From: Saprospiraceae bacterium | GTDB taxonomy: Bacteria > Bacteroidota > Bacteroidia > Chitinophagales > Saprospiraceae | Reading direction: 5' to 3' | Assembly: GCA_020629035.1 (NCBI GenBank) | Contig: JAHDEC010000012.1 | Span: 1 to 64,000 of the forward strand | Length of the DNA stretch: 64,000 nucleotides | In this document: positions 34,178-42,792 of the stretch, piece after piece | Numbering within the stretch: the first letter of the stretch is position 1 | How the letters are laid out: each line of letters starts with the position of its first letter | Program-made: the position numbers and the translations under genes | Notes under the pieces: generated by a model | Database searches by the model: none | What the model saw: only the letters and a program-made list of their open reading frames with translations | Told to the model about the DNA's origin: nothing

Positions 34178-35383
34178 ATGGATATTCTTTCTAAATTATA
34201 CGAAATGACCGCCTTTGAGGAGCTGATAAATCAGCCCTTAAGTCTAGTTATGATTGTGCTCGCTTTAGTGCTATTGTACCTAGGTATTTTTAAACATTTC
34301 GAACCTCTTTTACTTGTCCCAATTGGCTTTGGTGTATTACTTGCTAATTTTCCTGGCGGTGGTATGGGTGTTGTACAAGCCACAGAGGATGCCAACATTA
34401 AGGGGCTAAATTTACTTGAGATAGCTAAGGACTATGGTATAATGAATATGTTGTATTATTCATTAATCAAGACGAGTTTGCTACCTCCTTTAATCTTTAT
34501 GGGTGTGGGCGCCATGACTGATTTTGGTCCAATGTTGCGAAATCTGCGTTTGGCATTTTTTGGTGCTGCTGCGCAAATAGGCATTTTTGTAGTTTTATTA
34601 TCTGCGTTGGCATTAAATTTTACACCTCAAGAAGCTGGAGCATTGGGTATCATTGGCGGTGCTGATGGTCCTACAGCAATTTATACTGCTATTACCTTAG
34701 CTCCACATTTACTCGGTCCAATCGCTATCGCGGCTTATTCCTATATGGCTTTAATTCCAGTTATTTTACCACTAGTGGTGAGGTTCACTACTTCGACAAA
34801 AGAACTAAGCATTAATATGAAGGCGCAGGATAAATTATATCCACCTTCCGTGAAAATCAAAAATTTAAGAGTTGTAAAAATCTTATTCCCTATTTTATTA
34901 GCTATCCTAATTGCTTTATTAGTGCCTAGTGCTACCCCACTAGTCGGGATGTTATTGTTTGGGAATTTAGTTAAAGAAATAGGATCAGATACTAATCGCC
35001 TTTTTCAGGCTGCTTCTGAAACCATTATGAACACCGCAACGATCTTTTTAGGATTAACAGTTGGAGCTACAATGTCAGCTGCCACATTTTTACAAAGTGA
35101 AACACTTATGATTATTTCTGGAGGCTTTTTAGCTTTTATTATATCAATGGCGGGAGGAATTATGGCGGTAAAAATCTATAACCTGTTTTCTAAGAAAAAA
35201 ATCAATCCTTTAATTGGAGCTACTGGATTATCTGCCGTCCCAATGGCCTCTCGAGTGGCAAATGAAATTGCGCTTAAACATGATAAAACTAACCATATCC
35301 TTCAGTACGCGATGTCTAGTAATATTTCAGGAGTGATTGGTTCCGCTGTGGCAGCAGGTGTACTTATTTCATTCTTAAGTTAA
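34178..35383 (+). CDS. oadB: Sodium-translocating decarboxylase beta subunit (OadB)
   Basis: The 401-residue polytopic protein has about nine membrane helices. The family blocks are GFGVLLANFPGGGMG, PPLIFMGVGAMTDFGPML, the re-entrant GIIGGADGPTAIY with its essential Asp, and GLSAVPMASRVANE near the C-terminus. It decarboxylates carboxybiotin and pumps Na+ outwards. It begins 2 bases after oadA, so the complex subunits are translated from one message. The substrate could be oxaloacetate, methylmalonyl-CoA or another acid, because beta subunits are shared across types. Confidence 0.95.
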   Translation: MDILSKLYEMTAFEELINQPLSLVMIVLALVLLYLGIFKHFEPLLLVPIGFGVLLANFPGGGMGVVQATEDANIKGLNLLEIAKDYGIMNMLYYSLIKTSLLPPLIFMGVGAMTDFGPMLRNLRLAFFGAAAQIGIFVVLLSALALNFTPQEAGALGIIGGADGPTAIYTAITLAPHLLGPIAIAAYSYMALIPVILPLVVRFTTSTKELSINMKAQDKLYPPSVKIKNLRVVKILFPILLAILIALLVPSATPLVGMLLFGNLVKEIGSDTNRLFQAASETIMNTATIFLGLTVGATMSAATFLQSETLMIISGGFLAFIISMAGGIMAVKIYNLFSKKKINPLIGATGLSAVPMASRVANEIALKHDKTNHILQYAMSSNISGVIGSAVAAGVLISFLS

Positions 35384-35392
35384 TCAGGCTTT

Positions 35393-36172
35393 ATGGCTTT
35401 CAAAAAACTAAAATTTTGGTTTGATAAGGAGTTAGCCATTCTCTTAGCCGACAAAATTGAAGCCGCAGAAGCAACTCCTTCATTTAATCGCAAAGCCTTT
35501 ATAAAAACAATAGATAGTTCTGTTCAAGGGCTCGAACTTAAAGATCGAGTAGAAAAAATAGCGGATGCTCTACTAGAGTATACCGGACCTACTTTTTTAA
35601 AAGCAATAGCTGTCATTCCTCTTATTGCTGGACCAGAAAACAAGTTAGGCACAGGTATGTTCTCAGATTTCTATTGGCTGATGCCTTCTGCTAAGATGAT
35701 TGAAAAATATGGACTTGAGGACTTTAATGAGTCCATGCAGGCCATTGAGATAATAACGAAAAGAAACACCAGTGAATATGCCATAAGACCCTTCATTGAG
35801 AAATACCCAAAACATACCATGGAGCTTATGCAAAAGTGGTCACTGGATGAGAATTTTCACCTTAGAAGATTAGCTTGCGAAGGAGCCAGACCACGATTAC
35901 CTTGGGCAAAAAAGCTACAGCAATTCATTGATGATCCTAAACCATTATTAGCCATATTAAATAATCTAAAAAGCGATCCTGAAAAGTATGTGCAAAAATC
36001 CGTTGCTAATTGCCTGAATGATCTTTTAAAAGATAATCTACAAATTGCTAAGCCCTTAATCGAGCAATGGAATGTTAAACCCTCAAAGGAAACACAATGG
36101 ATTATCAAGCATGCATTAAGAAATCTACTTAAGAAAGATGATGTGTGGGCAAAATCCGTGCTAGATTTGTAA
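35393..36172 (+). CDS. DNA alkylation repair-type HEAT-repeat protein (AlkD/AlkC superfamily)
   Basis: The 259-residue all-helical protein shows HEAT-like pairs, FHLRRLACEGARPRLPWAKKL and KYVQKSVANCLNDLLKDN, typical of alkylpurine DNA glycosylases of the AlkC/AlkD superfamily (PF08713-like). These proteins remove positively charged alkyl adducts without base flipping. The catalytic set of AlkD (Trp/Asp/Trp) is not obvious by eye, so glycosylase activity is uncertain. It begins 9 bases after oadB and may share its message, but a functional link is not evident. A second family member lies at 58058. Confidence 0.82.
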   Translation: MAFKKLKFWFDKELAILLADKIEAAEATPSFNRKAFIKTIDSSVQGLELKDRVEKIADALLEYTGPTFLKAIAVIPLIAGPENKLGTGMFSDFYWLMPSAKMIEKYGLEDFNESMQAIEIITKRNTSEYAIRPFIEKYPKHTMELMQKWSLDENFHLRRLACEGARPRLPWAKKLQQFIDDPKPLLAILNNLKSDPEKYVQKSVANCLNDLLKDNLQIAKPLIEQWNVKPSKETQWIIKHALRNLLKKDDVWAKSVLDL

Positions 36173-36250
36173 AATAGTCACACACAAATAGAAAGAAGGA
36201 CGCGTATTTAAATAAATGCAAATAACAGTCGTTAAAATAGATTTGCTAAA

Positions 36251-37264
36251 ATGATATACCATTTTATGAATAAAAAAATACTACGCCCAATATTAATTAT
36301 GGTATCGTTGTCTTCTCCTTTGTTAGCCTTACTAACAATAACTCCAATCTATATTATTAACCTTGGTAATACCTTGCCTTTTTTTAATATATGGGTACAA
36401 GTCTTATTGGGAGTTTTATTTAGTTGGGCTCTTCAAATTTCTATTTATCTAGGCTTCAAAAAGAAGGGCTTTTCAAATATAAGCTATGGTATTTTTCTGT
36501 TTTTTTTTATGCTCGTTTTTTTATTTTTTACAAATTTATCTATATCAAAATTCATTTTATTTGAAAGCTATTCTCAATCTAATGCATTTATTTTGCGATT
36601 TTCACTAAGCTTTTCTATTCAATTAATCATTTTCCTGATTTTAGATTTAGTGTATTCTAAAGAAGAAAAAGTACATTTAGTAAAAGAAAACGCAGCGCTC
36701 ATATACAACAATTTAGAAACCGAATACAATTTACTAAAATCCCAAATCAATCCTCACTTCCTATTTAATGCTTTGAATATTTCAAAATCATTAATAAGAA
36801 CCCAGCCTAAAATTGCGGAAAAATATATTATCCAATTATCTGAATTTTTAAGAAGGTCTTTGAATGATGAGCAAAAAGCAATTCCATTGCATCAAGAATT
36901 AGCACATTGTAAACAGTATATTGACTTACAAAAAATGAGGGTTGAAAATGCCATTCATTATAAAGTTAATATTGATAATCGCCATTTGCACAAGAAGTTA
37001 CCCTTCTTTTCTTTGATTACATTAGCTGAAAATGCCATTAAACATAATGCACTTTCAGAAGAAAATCCATTGACCATTTCTGTAGAAATCGTAGATGACT
37101 TTTTGGTAGTAAAAAATAATATCAAAGTTAAAAAAGGAGTTATTTCTACCAATATAGGCTTGAATAGTTTAAATCAAAGAAGTAAAATGGTCTCCAATAC
37201 AGAAATCGAAATTGAAAACGATGGACAGCATTTTTGTGTCAAGGTAAAATTGATTAAGCCATGA
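36251..37264 (+). CDS. LytS-type sensor histidine kinase
   Basis: The 337-residue protein has about four membrane helices in the first 135 residues and no periplasmic domain of note. A short linker leads to the His_kinase (PF06580) domain with the phospho-acceptor motif KSQINPHFLFNALNIS (His169). The ATPase part follows, with LITLAENAIKHNALS and a glycine-poor NIGLNSLNQRSKM. The start could also be the ATG five codons later (36266). The stop overlaps the start of the response regulator gene (ATGA), so the pair is translationally coupled. Confidence 0.9.
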   Translation: MIYHFMNKKILRPILIMVSLSSPLLALLTITPIYIINLGNTLPFFNIWVQVLLGVLFSWALQISIYLGFKKKGFSNISYGIFLFFFMLVFLFFTNLSISKFILFESYSQSNAFILRFSLSFSIQLIIFLILDLVYSKEEKVHLVKENAALIYNNLETEYNLLKSQINPHFLFNALNISKSLIRTQPKIAEKYIIQLSEFLRRSLNDEQKAIPLHQELAHCKQYIDLQKMRVENAIHYKVNIDNRHLHKKLPFFSLITLAENAIKHNALSEENPLTISVEIVDDFLVVKNNIKVKKGVISTNIGLNSLNQRSKMVSNTEIEIENDGQHFCVKVKLIKP

Positions 37265-38016
37265 AAATACTAATTATTGAGGATGAAAAAGTTACTGCCG
37301 ACGATTTGGTTTATTGCATCAAAGAAGTGCGACCAGATTTTACCGTAATAAAAATAGTGGCTTCCATCAGAGCTGCTGTCGATTTCCTACAAACGAATCC
37401 TTCGATAGATTTGATTTTTTCTGATATTCAATTGAATGATGGATTGAGCTTTGAGATTTTTAAAACAGTCCAAATTGATGTTCCCGTCATTTTTTGTACC
37501 GCTTACGATGAATATGCTTTGAATGCGTTTGATACTAATGGAATAGCTTATTTACAGAAACCTTTTAGTTCAGAAACGATTGAAAAGTCCATTAATAAAT
37601 TTGAAAAACTTACGAAGCAAAATGATAATAGATTAACCAAGTTGCTTCAATACATGGAGAAATCTAGTATGTCAAAAGCAAGTCCTTCTGTTTTAGTTTA
37701 TCAAGCTGACAAAATAATACCAGTACTTCTCAGTGATGTTGCATTGATCTATTTAAAAAATGGAATTGTCAAGCTTCATACTTTCGACAATCAAATCTTT
37801 GTAGTTACGGAAACTTTAGACGAACTTTTTAAAATTAATAATTCCGACTTTTTTCGAGCCAATAGACAATTTCTTGTTCACCATAAAGCGATTAAAAATG
37901 CTAGCAAATATTTTAATCGAAAATTGAGTTTGCATCTTCATATTCCTTTTGAGGAAAAAATAATAATTAGTAAAGAAAAAGCATCCACATTTTTAGATTG
38001 GTTAGCCCAAAGCTGA
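37261..38016 (+). CDS. LytTR-family response regulator
   Basis: The 251-residue protein has a receiver domain (about 1-120) with Glu8/Asp9 and the phospho-acceptor Asp55 in LIFSDIQLNDG, Thr/Tyr switch CTAYDEYALNAFDTNG and Lys in YLQKPF. A C-terminal LytTR DNA-binding domain (about 150-250; VALIYLKNGIVKLHTFD, FFRANRQFLVHHKAIKN) follows. LytTR domains bind pairs of direct repeats about two helical turns apart. Two such repeats start 16 bases after this gene's stop and are probably its operator for the genes beyond. Confidence 0.93.
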   Translation: MKILIIEDEKVTADDLVYCIKEVRPDFTVIKIVASIRAAVDFLQTNPSIDLIFSDIQLNDGLSFEIFKTVQIDVPVIFCTAYDEYALNAFDTNGIAYLQKPFSSETIEKSINKFEKLTKQNDNRLTKLLQYMEKSSMSKASPSVLVYQADKIIPVLLSDVALIYLKNGIVKLHTFDNQIFVVTETLDELFKINNSDFFRANRQFLVHHKAIKNASKYFNRKLSLHLHIPFEEKIIISKEKASTFLDWLAQS

Positions 38017-38031
38017 GAAACAGTTTCTTTC

Positions 38032-38073
38032 TTTTTTGTCCGCTTTAACTATTTTTTTGTCCGCTTCATCTAT
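38032..38073 (+). promoter_or_regulatory. Two 21-bp direct repeats, probable LytTR operator
   Basis: Units 38032-38052 and 38053-38073 agree in 19 of 21 bases; each contains TTTTTTGTCCGCTT and CTAT. A 21-bp period with a GTCCGCTTyA core matches the architecture of LytTR sites (about 9-10 bp boxes repeated every 21-22 bp) and resembles the ACCGCTCA-type boxes known for YehT/BtsR. The site is directly downstream of the response regulator gene and upstream of the small secreted-protein gene at 38190. Confidence 0.6.
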
Positions 38074-38189
38074 TTAATAGCTTCCTTAATAATGAGCAAT
38101 TTATTCCTTTGATTAAGAATTAGTGATTTTACTATTCTTCTATTTCAAAACAAAAAAACTTTAATATGTAAAATCTAACAAAGTATCTA

Positions 38190-38549
38190 ATGCTTTCGGT
38201 AGCATTATTTGTTGTAGGAATCCATTCAGTGAATGCACAAAGCATCCTATCAGAAGAACAACAAGAACAACTAGTTAAAAATGTGAGTGATTTTATGTAC
38301 GACCTAAACCTCTCGGAAAGGGATAAACCTGCATTTAGAGATATTATCAGTGATTTTTTTGTTGGCTTAATTGCTTTAAGAGCTACTGATTTTTCGATGG
38401 ACACTAACAAAAAAGTAATCAAAACATTGGTCAAAGGTAGAGATGCTAGAGTAAAGGATTTAATTAGCCGCGAGCAATATAAAGTCTATAAAAATCGGGT
38501 CAAGGAACGAAAAGCCGGCTTGAAAGATTTTATGAAACAACAAAAGTAA
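38190..38549 (+). CDS. Small secreted protein whose original start is followed by a stop codon
   Basis: The readable frame gives 119 residues with a hydrophobic leader (MLSVALFVVGIHSVNAQS) and a helical, charged mature part. The frame continues upstream to an ATG at 38166, giving Met-stop-Asn-Leu-Thr-Lys-Tyr-Leu before the present Met. One base change (AAA to TAA at 38169-38171) from a normal MKNLTKYLMLS leader explains this. With the 38190 start the leader lacks its basic n-region, so export is doubtful. The gene may be newly inactivated or use the weaker start. The family is unknown; small size and charge recall Spy-like periplasmic proteins. Confidence 0.6.
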   Translation: MLSVALFVVGIHSVNAQSILSEEQQEQLVKNVSDFMYDLNLSERDKPAFRDIISDFFVGLIALRATDFSMDTNKKVIKTLVKGRDARVKDLISREQYKVYKNRVKERKAGLKDFMKQQK

Positions 38550-38569
38550 AACAGAGATAATCTTAACAT

Positions 38570-38784
38570 TCGAAAGAAGCTGAAAATCTTACTAAGGCTT
38601 TCTGCATAAATAACCACAAAGTCTTCAGGAAAAAGCGCTTTCTAATAAAGCCTTATTTGGAGAATTTGTTTCAACATTGCAAATGGATATAGAAGCAACT
38701 AAGGCAGAAATAGCAGAAGATAAACGAGAAGCAAGGGAAGATGGAGTAGAACGAAGAGAAGATGGAAGGGAACGAAGAGAATAA
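38570..38784 (+). pseudogene. Frameshifted remnant of a protein with a highly charged C-terminus
   Basis: One frame reads HSKEAENLTKAFCINNHKVF. After a shift near 38625-38635 another frame continues SNKALFGEFVSTLQMDIEA and a Glu/Arg/Asp-rich tail (AEDKREAREDGVERRE) to the stop at 38784. There is no start codon for the first part. I read this as the 3' remnant of a decayed gene of unknown family. Confidence 0.4.
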
Positions 38785-38821
38785 GGCAGAAATAAATAGA
38801 GAACATTACTTAAAAAAAACA

Positions 38822-39262
38822 ATGAAAAATATCATCCTTTTATTATTCATTAGTGTATCGACGAACATAAACTATATTAATGCTCAAGAAGTATCGCAAC
38901 GAAAAAATGTGATCAAAGTAAATATCTTGCCTCCAATATTAAGTTCTACTGGTGAGATTTCTTATGAGCGAATTGTGAAACCCAATGTAGGGCTTGTACT
39001 AGGTGTAGTTGGGAATTTTAGAGCAGATCAATCAGAATTTGACCTTCAATCAAGTTCTAATATTGATTTCAGTGATCGAGACATTCAAAACTTTTATCTT
39101 CTTGGGGAAGTTCGAAGATATATTGATTTTTGCAATGATAATTGTTCTGCACCGCATGGCTTTTATGCAGGCGCTTTTTTCAGATACAATCAATTAGATA
39201 TTACTGTCAAAGCTGGATGGTTGACTAAGTCCATCACTTGGAAGAAAGTTTCATTATTTTAG
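38822..39262 (+). CDS. Truncated outer-membrane protein (DUF3575-like)
   Basis: The 146-residue product starts with a signal peptide (MKNIILLLFISVSTNINYINAQ) and has the opening strands of a DUF3575-type barrel (NVIKVNILPPILSSTGEISYERIV, shown here in part). Regular strands stop at about residue 125 and a tail without barrel character (ITVKAGWLTKSITWKKVSLF, in part) ends at 39262. Family members usually run on for 50 or more residues, so the gene is probably truncated or frameshifted. I placed the start at 38822 because only there does a signal peptide begin. Confidence 0.6.
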   Translation: MKNIILLLFISVSTNINYINAQEVSQRKNVIKVNILPPILSSTGEISYERIVKPNVGLVLGVVGNFRADQSEFDLQSSSNIDFSDRDIQNFYLLGEVRRYIDFCNDNCSAPHGFYAGAFFRYNQLDITVKAGWLTKSITWKKVSLF

Positions 39263-39281
39263 TCTGACAAAAAAATCACAA

Positions 39282-40136
39282 ATGAAAAATAAAATTTTGA
39301 AAATTTTAGGCATCCTGTTTGTTGTAATCGCACTCCTTGTGCTCTTATCACCCAAAATTCTTAATTGGATGGGATTGCATCCTAAATTTGAAGGCAGTCA
39401 ACAGTATAACCTGAAAGGCAAACGAGCTTTGGTTGTTACCACAAGTCATGGCGTACTCAATAAACCTGGAGAAACAAGTGGTAAACCAACAGGAGTTTTT
39501 GGCTCTGAAATGACGGTGCCATATTATGAATTCTTAGATGCTCATATGGAAGTTGATTTAGCGAGTATCAAAGGTGGAGAAATTCCGATAGACCCACAGT
39601 CCTTTTATTATATGATAAAAGACGATGCAGATAAAAGGTATTTAAAAGATGACGTATTCCAGCAAAAGGTAAAAACATCTCAAGCCATCGAAAATGTTGA
39701 TTTTACAAAATACGATGTTGTGTTTTTTGCAGGCGGATGGGGTGCAGCTTATGATATGGGACAATCTGAAATATTAGCCAAAAAAGTAAGCGAAGCCTAT
39801 TATGCACAAACACCTATTTTGGGAAGCGTCTGTCATGGTGCTTTGGCATTTATTCAGGCACAAGACACTTCAGGAAATTTCTTGATTAAAGGTAGAACAA
39901 TGACAGGAGTGACGCATGGTCAGCTTGCCCAGTTAGGTATTGAATATACCCCGTTGCATCCTGAAGAAGAATTGAAAAAAGCTGGTGCTAACTATAAAGC
40001 CAATCATCATTCAATTAGCGATATGCTAGCCACGATAACGGTGGTCGACGATGAAGAACGTTTTGTTACAGGACAAAATCAGAATTCTGGACATGAGACG
40101 GCTCAAAAGATTATGGAAATAATATCGAAGAAATAA
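39282..40136 (+). CDS. DJ-1/PfpI family type 1 glutamine amidotransferase-like protein, membrane-anchored
   Basis: The 284-residue protein has an N-terminal helix (about 6-28) that should anchor it, then a DJ-1/PfpI domain with VVFFAGGWGAAYDMG and the nucleophile elbow GSVCHGALAFI, where the Cys would be the active residue. The YDM-GQSE part follows the Hsp31/YajL-like type of the family. Possible roles are glyoxalase, deglycase or chaperone, and sequence alone cannot decide. It precedes the sulfatase gene by 6 bases and probably shares its message. Confidence 0.85.
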   Translation: MKNKILKILGILFVVIALLVLLSPKILNWMGLHPKFEGSQQYNLKGKRALVVTTSHGVLNKPGETSGKPTGVFGSEMTVPYYEFLDAHMEVDLASIKGGEIPIDPQSFYYMIKDDADKRYLKDDVFQQKVKTSQAIENVDFTKYDVVFFAGGWGAAYDMGQSEILAKKVSEAYYAQTPILGSVCHGALAFIQAQDTSGNFLIKGRTMTGVTHGQLAQLGIEYTPLHPEEELKKAGANYKANHHSISDMLATITVVDDEERFVTGQNQNSGHETAQKIMEIISKK

Positions 40137-40142
40137 AATTAA

Positions 40143-41894
40143 ATGAAGTCTCACAAGCTATTGATATTGTTTCTGATTGTATTAAGTATCCAAGCTTGGA
40201 CTCAATCAGAAACTAAGCCCAACATAGTTCTCATTCTTGTGGATGATTCTGGCTTGATGGATTTTGGAAGTTTTGGTGGTGAAGCTAGCACACCTAACAT
40301 TGATGCTTTAGCTAAAGAAGGCATGATGTTTACCAATTTCCATACTTCGCCTGTTTGTTCTCCATCAAGAGCGATGTTAATAACTGGGACGGATAGTCAT
40401 TTGACTGGCGTTGCCAATTTACCAGAAATGTTGCCAAGTGGGTATGAAAATGAACCAGGCTACGGCGGAGTATTAAACAATCGCGTCCAGACGATCGCTA
40501 CCCGTTTAAAGGAAAATGGATACAACACCTACGCCACCGGAAAATGGCATTTAGGACATGATGAAAATACCTTACCGTCGGCAAGGGGATTTGACCGGAC
40601 GTTTATCTTAGGCGCATCAGGCGCAGATAACTACGAAGCTAAAGGATATTTACCCATGAAAGCCACGGCTCAGTGGTATGCGGATGGTAAGAAAACAGAC
40701 TTGCCGGATGATTTCTATTCATCCAAAGATTATATCGAACGAACCATTGACTTTCACGAATCAGAAAAAAATAAAGGTGCTCCTTTTTTCTCTTACATTG
40801 CTTTTCAAGCCATACATGCGCCCATCCAAGCACCTAAAAAATTTGTAGAACCTTATCTTGATGTGTATAAAAAAGGATGGGATGTTCTGAGACAAAAGCG
40901 TTTTAAAACAGCAAAAGAAATGGGAATCATTCCCTCTAATGCTGCAATGAATGATATGTTCCCACAATTTAAAAAATGGGATCAGCTATCACAAAAAGAA
41001 AAAGATGGGTATACTACAGATATGGCTGTAATGGCAGGCATGTTGGAAGCAATGGATTTTTATATTGGCCAGTATATCACATATTTACAATCAAAAGGTT
41101 TATATGATAATACTGTCTTTGTGGTTACCTCGGATAATGGACCTGATGGTGGTGATTTTAAAGGAAATGCATTTATGAGAAAATGGCAAGAAAGTAATGG
41201 CTACCATTCTGATAAAAACCGAGCAGGAGAAAAAGGATATTTTGGTGCATTAGGGCCAGAGTTTGCTTTTGCTTTAGCTTCTCCGTTTTCATTTTTTAAA
41301 TACTATACGGGAGAAGGAGGAGTTCGTACGCCTTTAATTATTTCAGGTAAAAATATTCCAAGTGCGCAAGAATCAAATTCATTCTGTTTTATCACGGATA
41401 TCGTTCCAACTATCCTAGAATTAGTAGGGATGGAACCAAGGAGTAACAATTTATATGCGCCTATTACTGGAAAAAGTCTTTTGCCTCATATTCTGGATAA
41501 ATCCAAATCTATTTATGATGAATATGAAGGTGTTGGTTTGGAGGTTGCTAATAGCTCTGCTTATTATTTGGGAGATTTTAAAATTGTAAAAAACAATATC
41601 CCTCTTGGTGATAATAAATGGTATATGTACAACCTTAAAACAGACCCAGGAGAAACCAAAAATATAGCAAAAGAGTATCCAGTAAAATTTAAGAACCTGA
41701 TGGACGAATATAAAGAATATGCAAAATCAGTTGGTGTGATTGAAATGAAAAAAGGGTATTCAGCAGAAAAAGAAGTTGGTAAGAAATCAATGATAAAAGT
41801 ATTAAAAAATAACGCCATTTATATAGCGGGTTTTATCACTTTGCTAATAGGCTTGATTTTGTTTTGGAGGAGAAAAGAGAAAGAACAACTGTAG
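40143..41894 (+). CDS. Arylsulfatase-type sulfatase with C-terminal membrane anchor
   Basis: The 583-residue enzyme has a signal peptide (about 1-21), the metal-binding start PNIVLILVDDSG and the active-site motif VCSPSRAMLITG, in which Cys72 must be converted to formylglycine. TGKWHLGHDE and VVTSDNGPDGGDF follow. It hydrolyses sulfate esters in the periplasm; the S1 subfamily cannot be set by eye. Unusually, a transmembrane helix and a basic tail (about 557-583; GFITLLIGLILFWRRKEKE) end the protein and would anchor it. No formylglycine-generating enzyme or partner glycosidase is in the window, so maturation must be provided elsewhere. Confidence 0.93.
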   Translation: MKSHKLLILFLIVLSIQAWTQSETKPNIVLILVDDSGLMDFGSFGGEASTPNIDALAKEGMMFTNFHTSPVCSPSRAMLITGTDSHLTGVANLPEMLPSGYENEPGYGGVLNNRVQTIATRLKENGYNTYATGKWHLGHDENTLPSARGFDRTFILGASGADNYEAKGYLPMKATAQWYADGKKTDLPDDFYSSKDYIERTIDFHESEKNKGAPFFSYIAFQAIHAPIQAPKKFVEPYLDVYKKGWDVLRQKRFKTAKEMGIIPSNAAMNDMFPQFKKWDQLSQKEKDGYTTDMAVMAGMLEAMDFYIGQYITYLQSKGLYDNTVFVVTSDNGPDGGDFKGNAFMRKWQESNGYHSDKNRAGEKGYFGALGPEFAFALASPFSFFKYYTGEGGVRTPLIISGKNIPSAQESNSFCFITDIVPTILELVGMEPRSNNLYAPITGKSLLPHILDKSKSIYDEYEGVGLEVANSSAYYLGDFKIVKNNIPLGDNKWYMYNLKTDPGETKNIAKEYPVKFKNLMDEYKEYAKSVGVIEMKKGYSAEKEVGKKSMIKVLKNNAIYIAGFITLLIGLILFWRRKEKEQL

Positions 41895-42108
41895 TTATTT
41901 AAACTATACTGATATTTGTCAAAACTACCATTGTTGGAGGCCTTATTTTCTTAAAACCATGTATGGTATTGGGGATAATCTTGACTAAAGTTTACGATTT
42001 ATCAATAGTTACTGCCAAACTCCAAAAGCACATATCACGAAACGGTTAAAGAAAGAGAACTATTTATTGACAATGTAACTTGAAATATACATATTGGATT
42101 TTGGCTAG

Positions 42109-42124
42109 TTGATTTGTAAATCAA
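42109..42124. promoter_or_regulatory. 16-bp palindrome with Crp/Fnr-box geometry
   Basis: TTGATTTGTAAATCAA is a perfect palindrome of two 7-base arms around GT. Read as TTGAT-N6-ATCAA it has the spacing of Crp-family half sites. It lies 40 bases before the start of the broken barrel gene at 42164, and about 1.8 kb before a broken Crp/Fnr gene. Confidence 0.4.
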
Positions 42125-42163
42125 AAGCAAAATAATTACATTTTATTTAATAAAAATTTCACA

Positions 42164-42764
42164 ATGAGAAAACTAACATTTACAATCATTCTACTTTTAG
42201 GTGTATTGGCGCTAACAGCCCAAACTGAAGATCGAGCGCTGAAAATATCATTACAAACCGACCTAATTGCATATACAACGCCAGGTGGATGGGAGTGCTT
42301 GGTTAGCAATACAACATCATCAAAATAAACTTTCATTGGCTTATGTTAATTTTCCTAATCGCTATGCTGAATATTATGACGAATCAGGTTTACAAGAATT
42401 AGATCGATTTTTCAGAGTGCAGTATGCTCGATATTTTAATCCAGATAAAAAGCTGAAAAATATGTATGCTGGAATTAACTTAGAATACCACCTCCGTCAA
42501 TTGGAAGAAGATAATAATAATGAAGTTCTCGATGAAACAGGCTTTAAAATTGCTCCAATCATTGGCTATGAATGGCACCCGTGGAGTAAAAAAGAAAATG
42601 CGCTAAACAATCTTTCATTGGCATTCTAAGCTGGCCCTACTTTTTTGATAGGCTATGATAAGGATCTTACGTTTATACAAACAGGAAGTGTTTACGAAGC
42701 AAGGGAATCTGTAGAAGTTTCTATCGGTGTGATGTTGAGTTACACAATTTATAAGAACTATTAA
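42164..42764 (+). pseudogene. Broken outer-membrane protein gene (frameshift and internal stop)
   Basis: The 5' part gives a normal signal peptide (MRKLTFTIILLLGVLALTAQ). After codon TGG at 42290-42292 an extra G moves the frame: the continuation GWSAWLAIQHHQNKLSLAYV is read one base later. That frame runs through FRVQYARYFNPDKKLKNMYAG and IIGYEWHPW to an in-frame TAA at 42627-42629, after which AGPTFLIGYDKDLTFI ... LSYTIYKNY continues to 42764. Joined, the parts form a barrel protein of about 200 residues. One base change (possibly AAA to TAA) explains the stop. Confidence 0.82.
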
Positions 42765-42792
42765 TTCTAAATCTGAGAAATCAAATATTAAT

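Noticed and set aside
41895-42163. Gap of 269 bases before the broken barrel gene, examined for a coding remnant
   Set aside because: All frames are interrupted within 20 codons and no stretch resembled a known protein. Only the palindrome at 42109 was kept.
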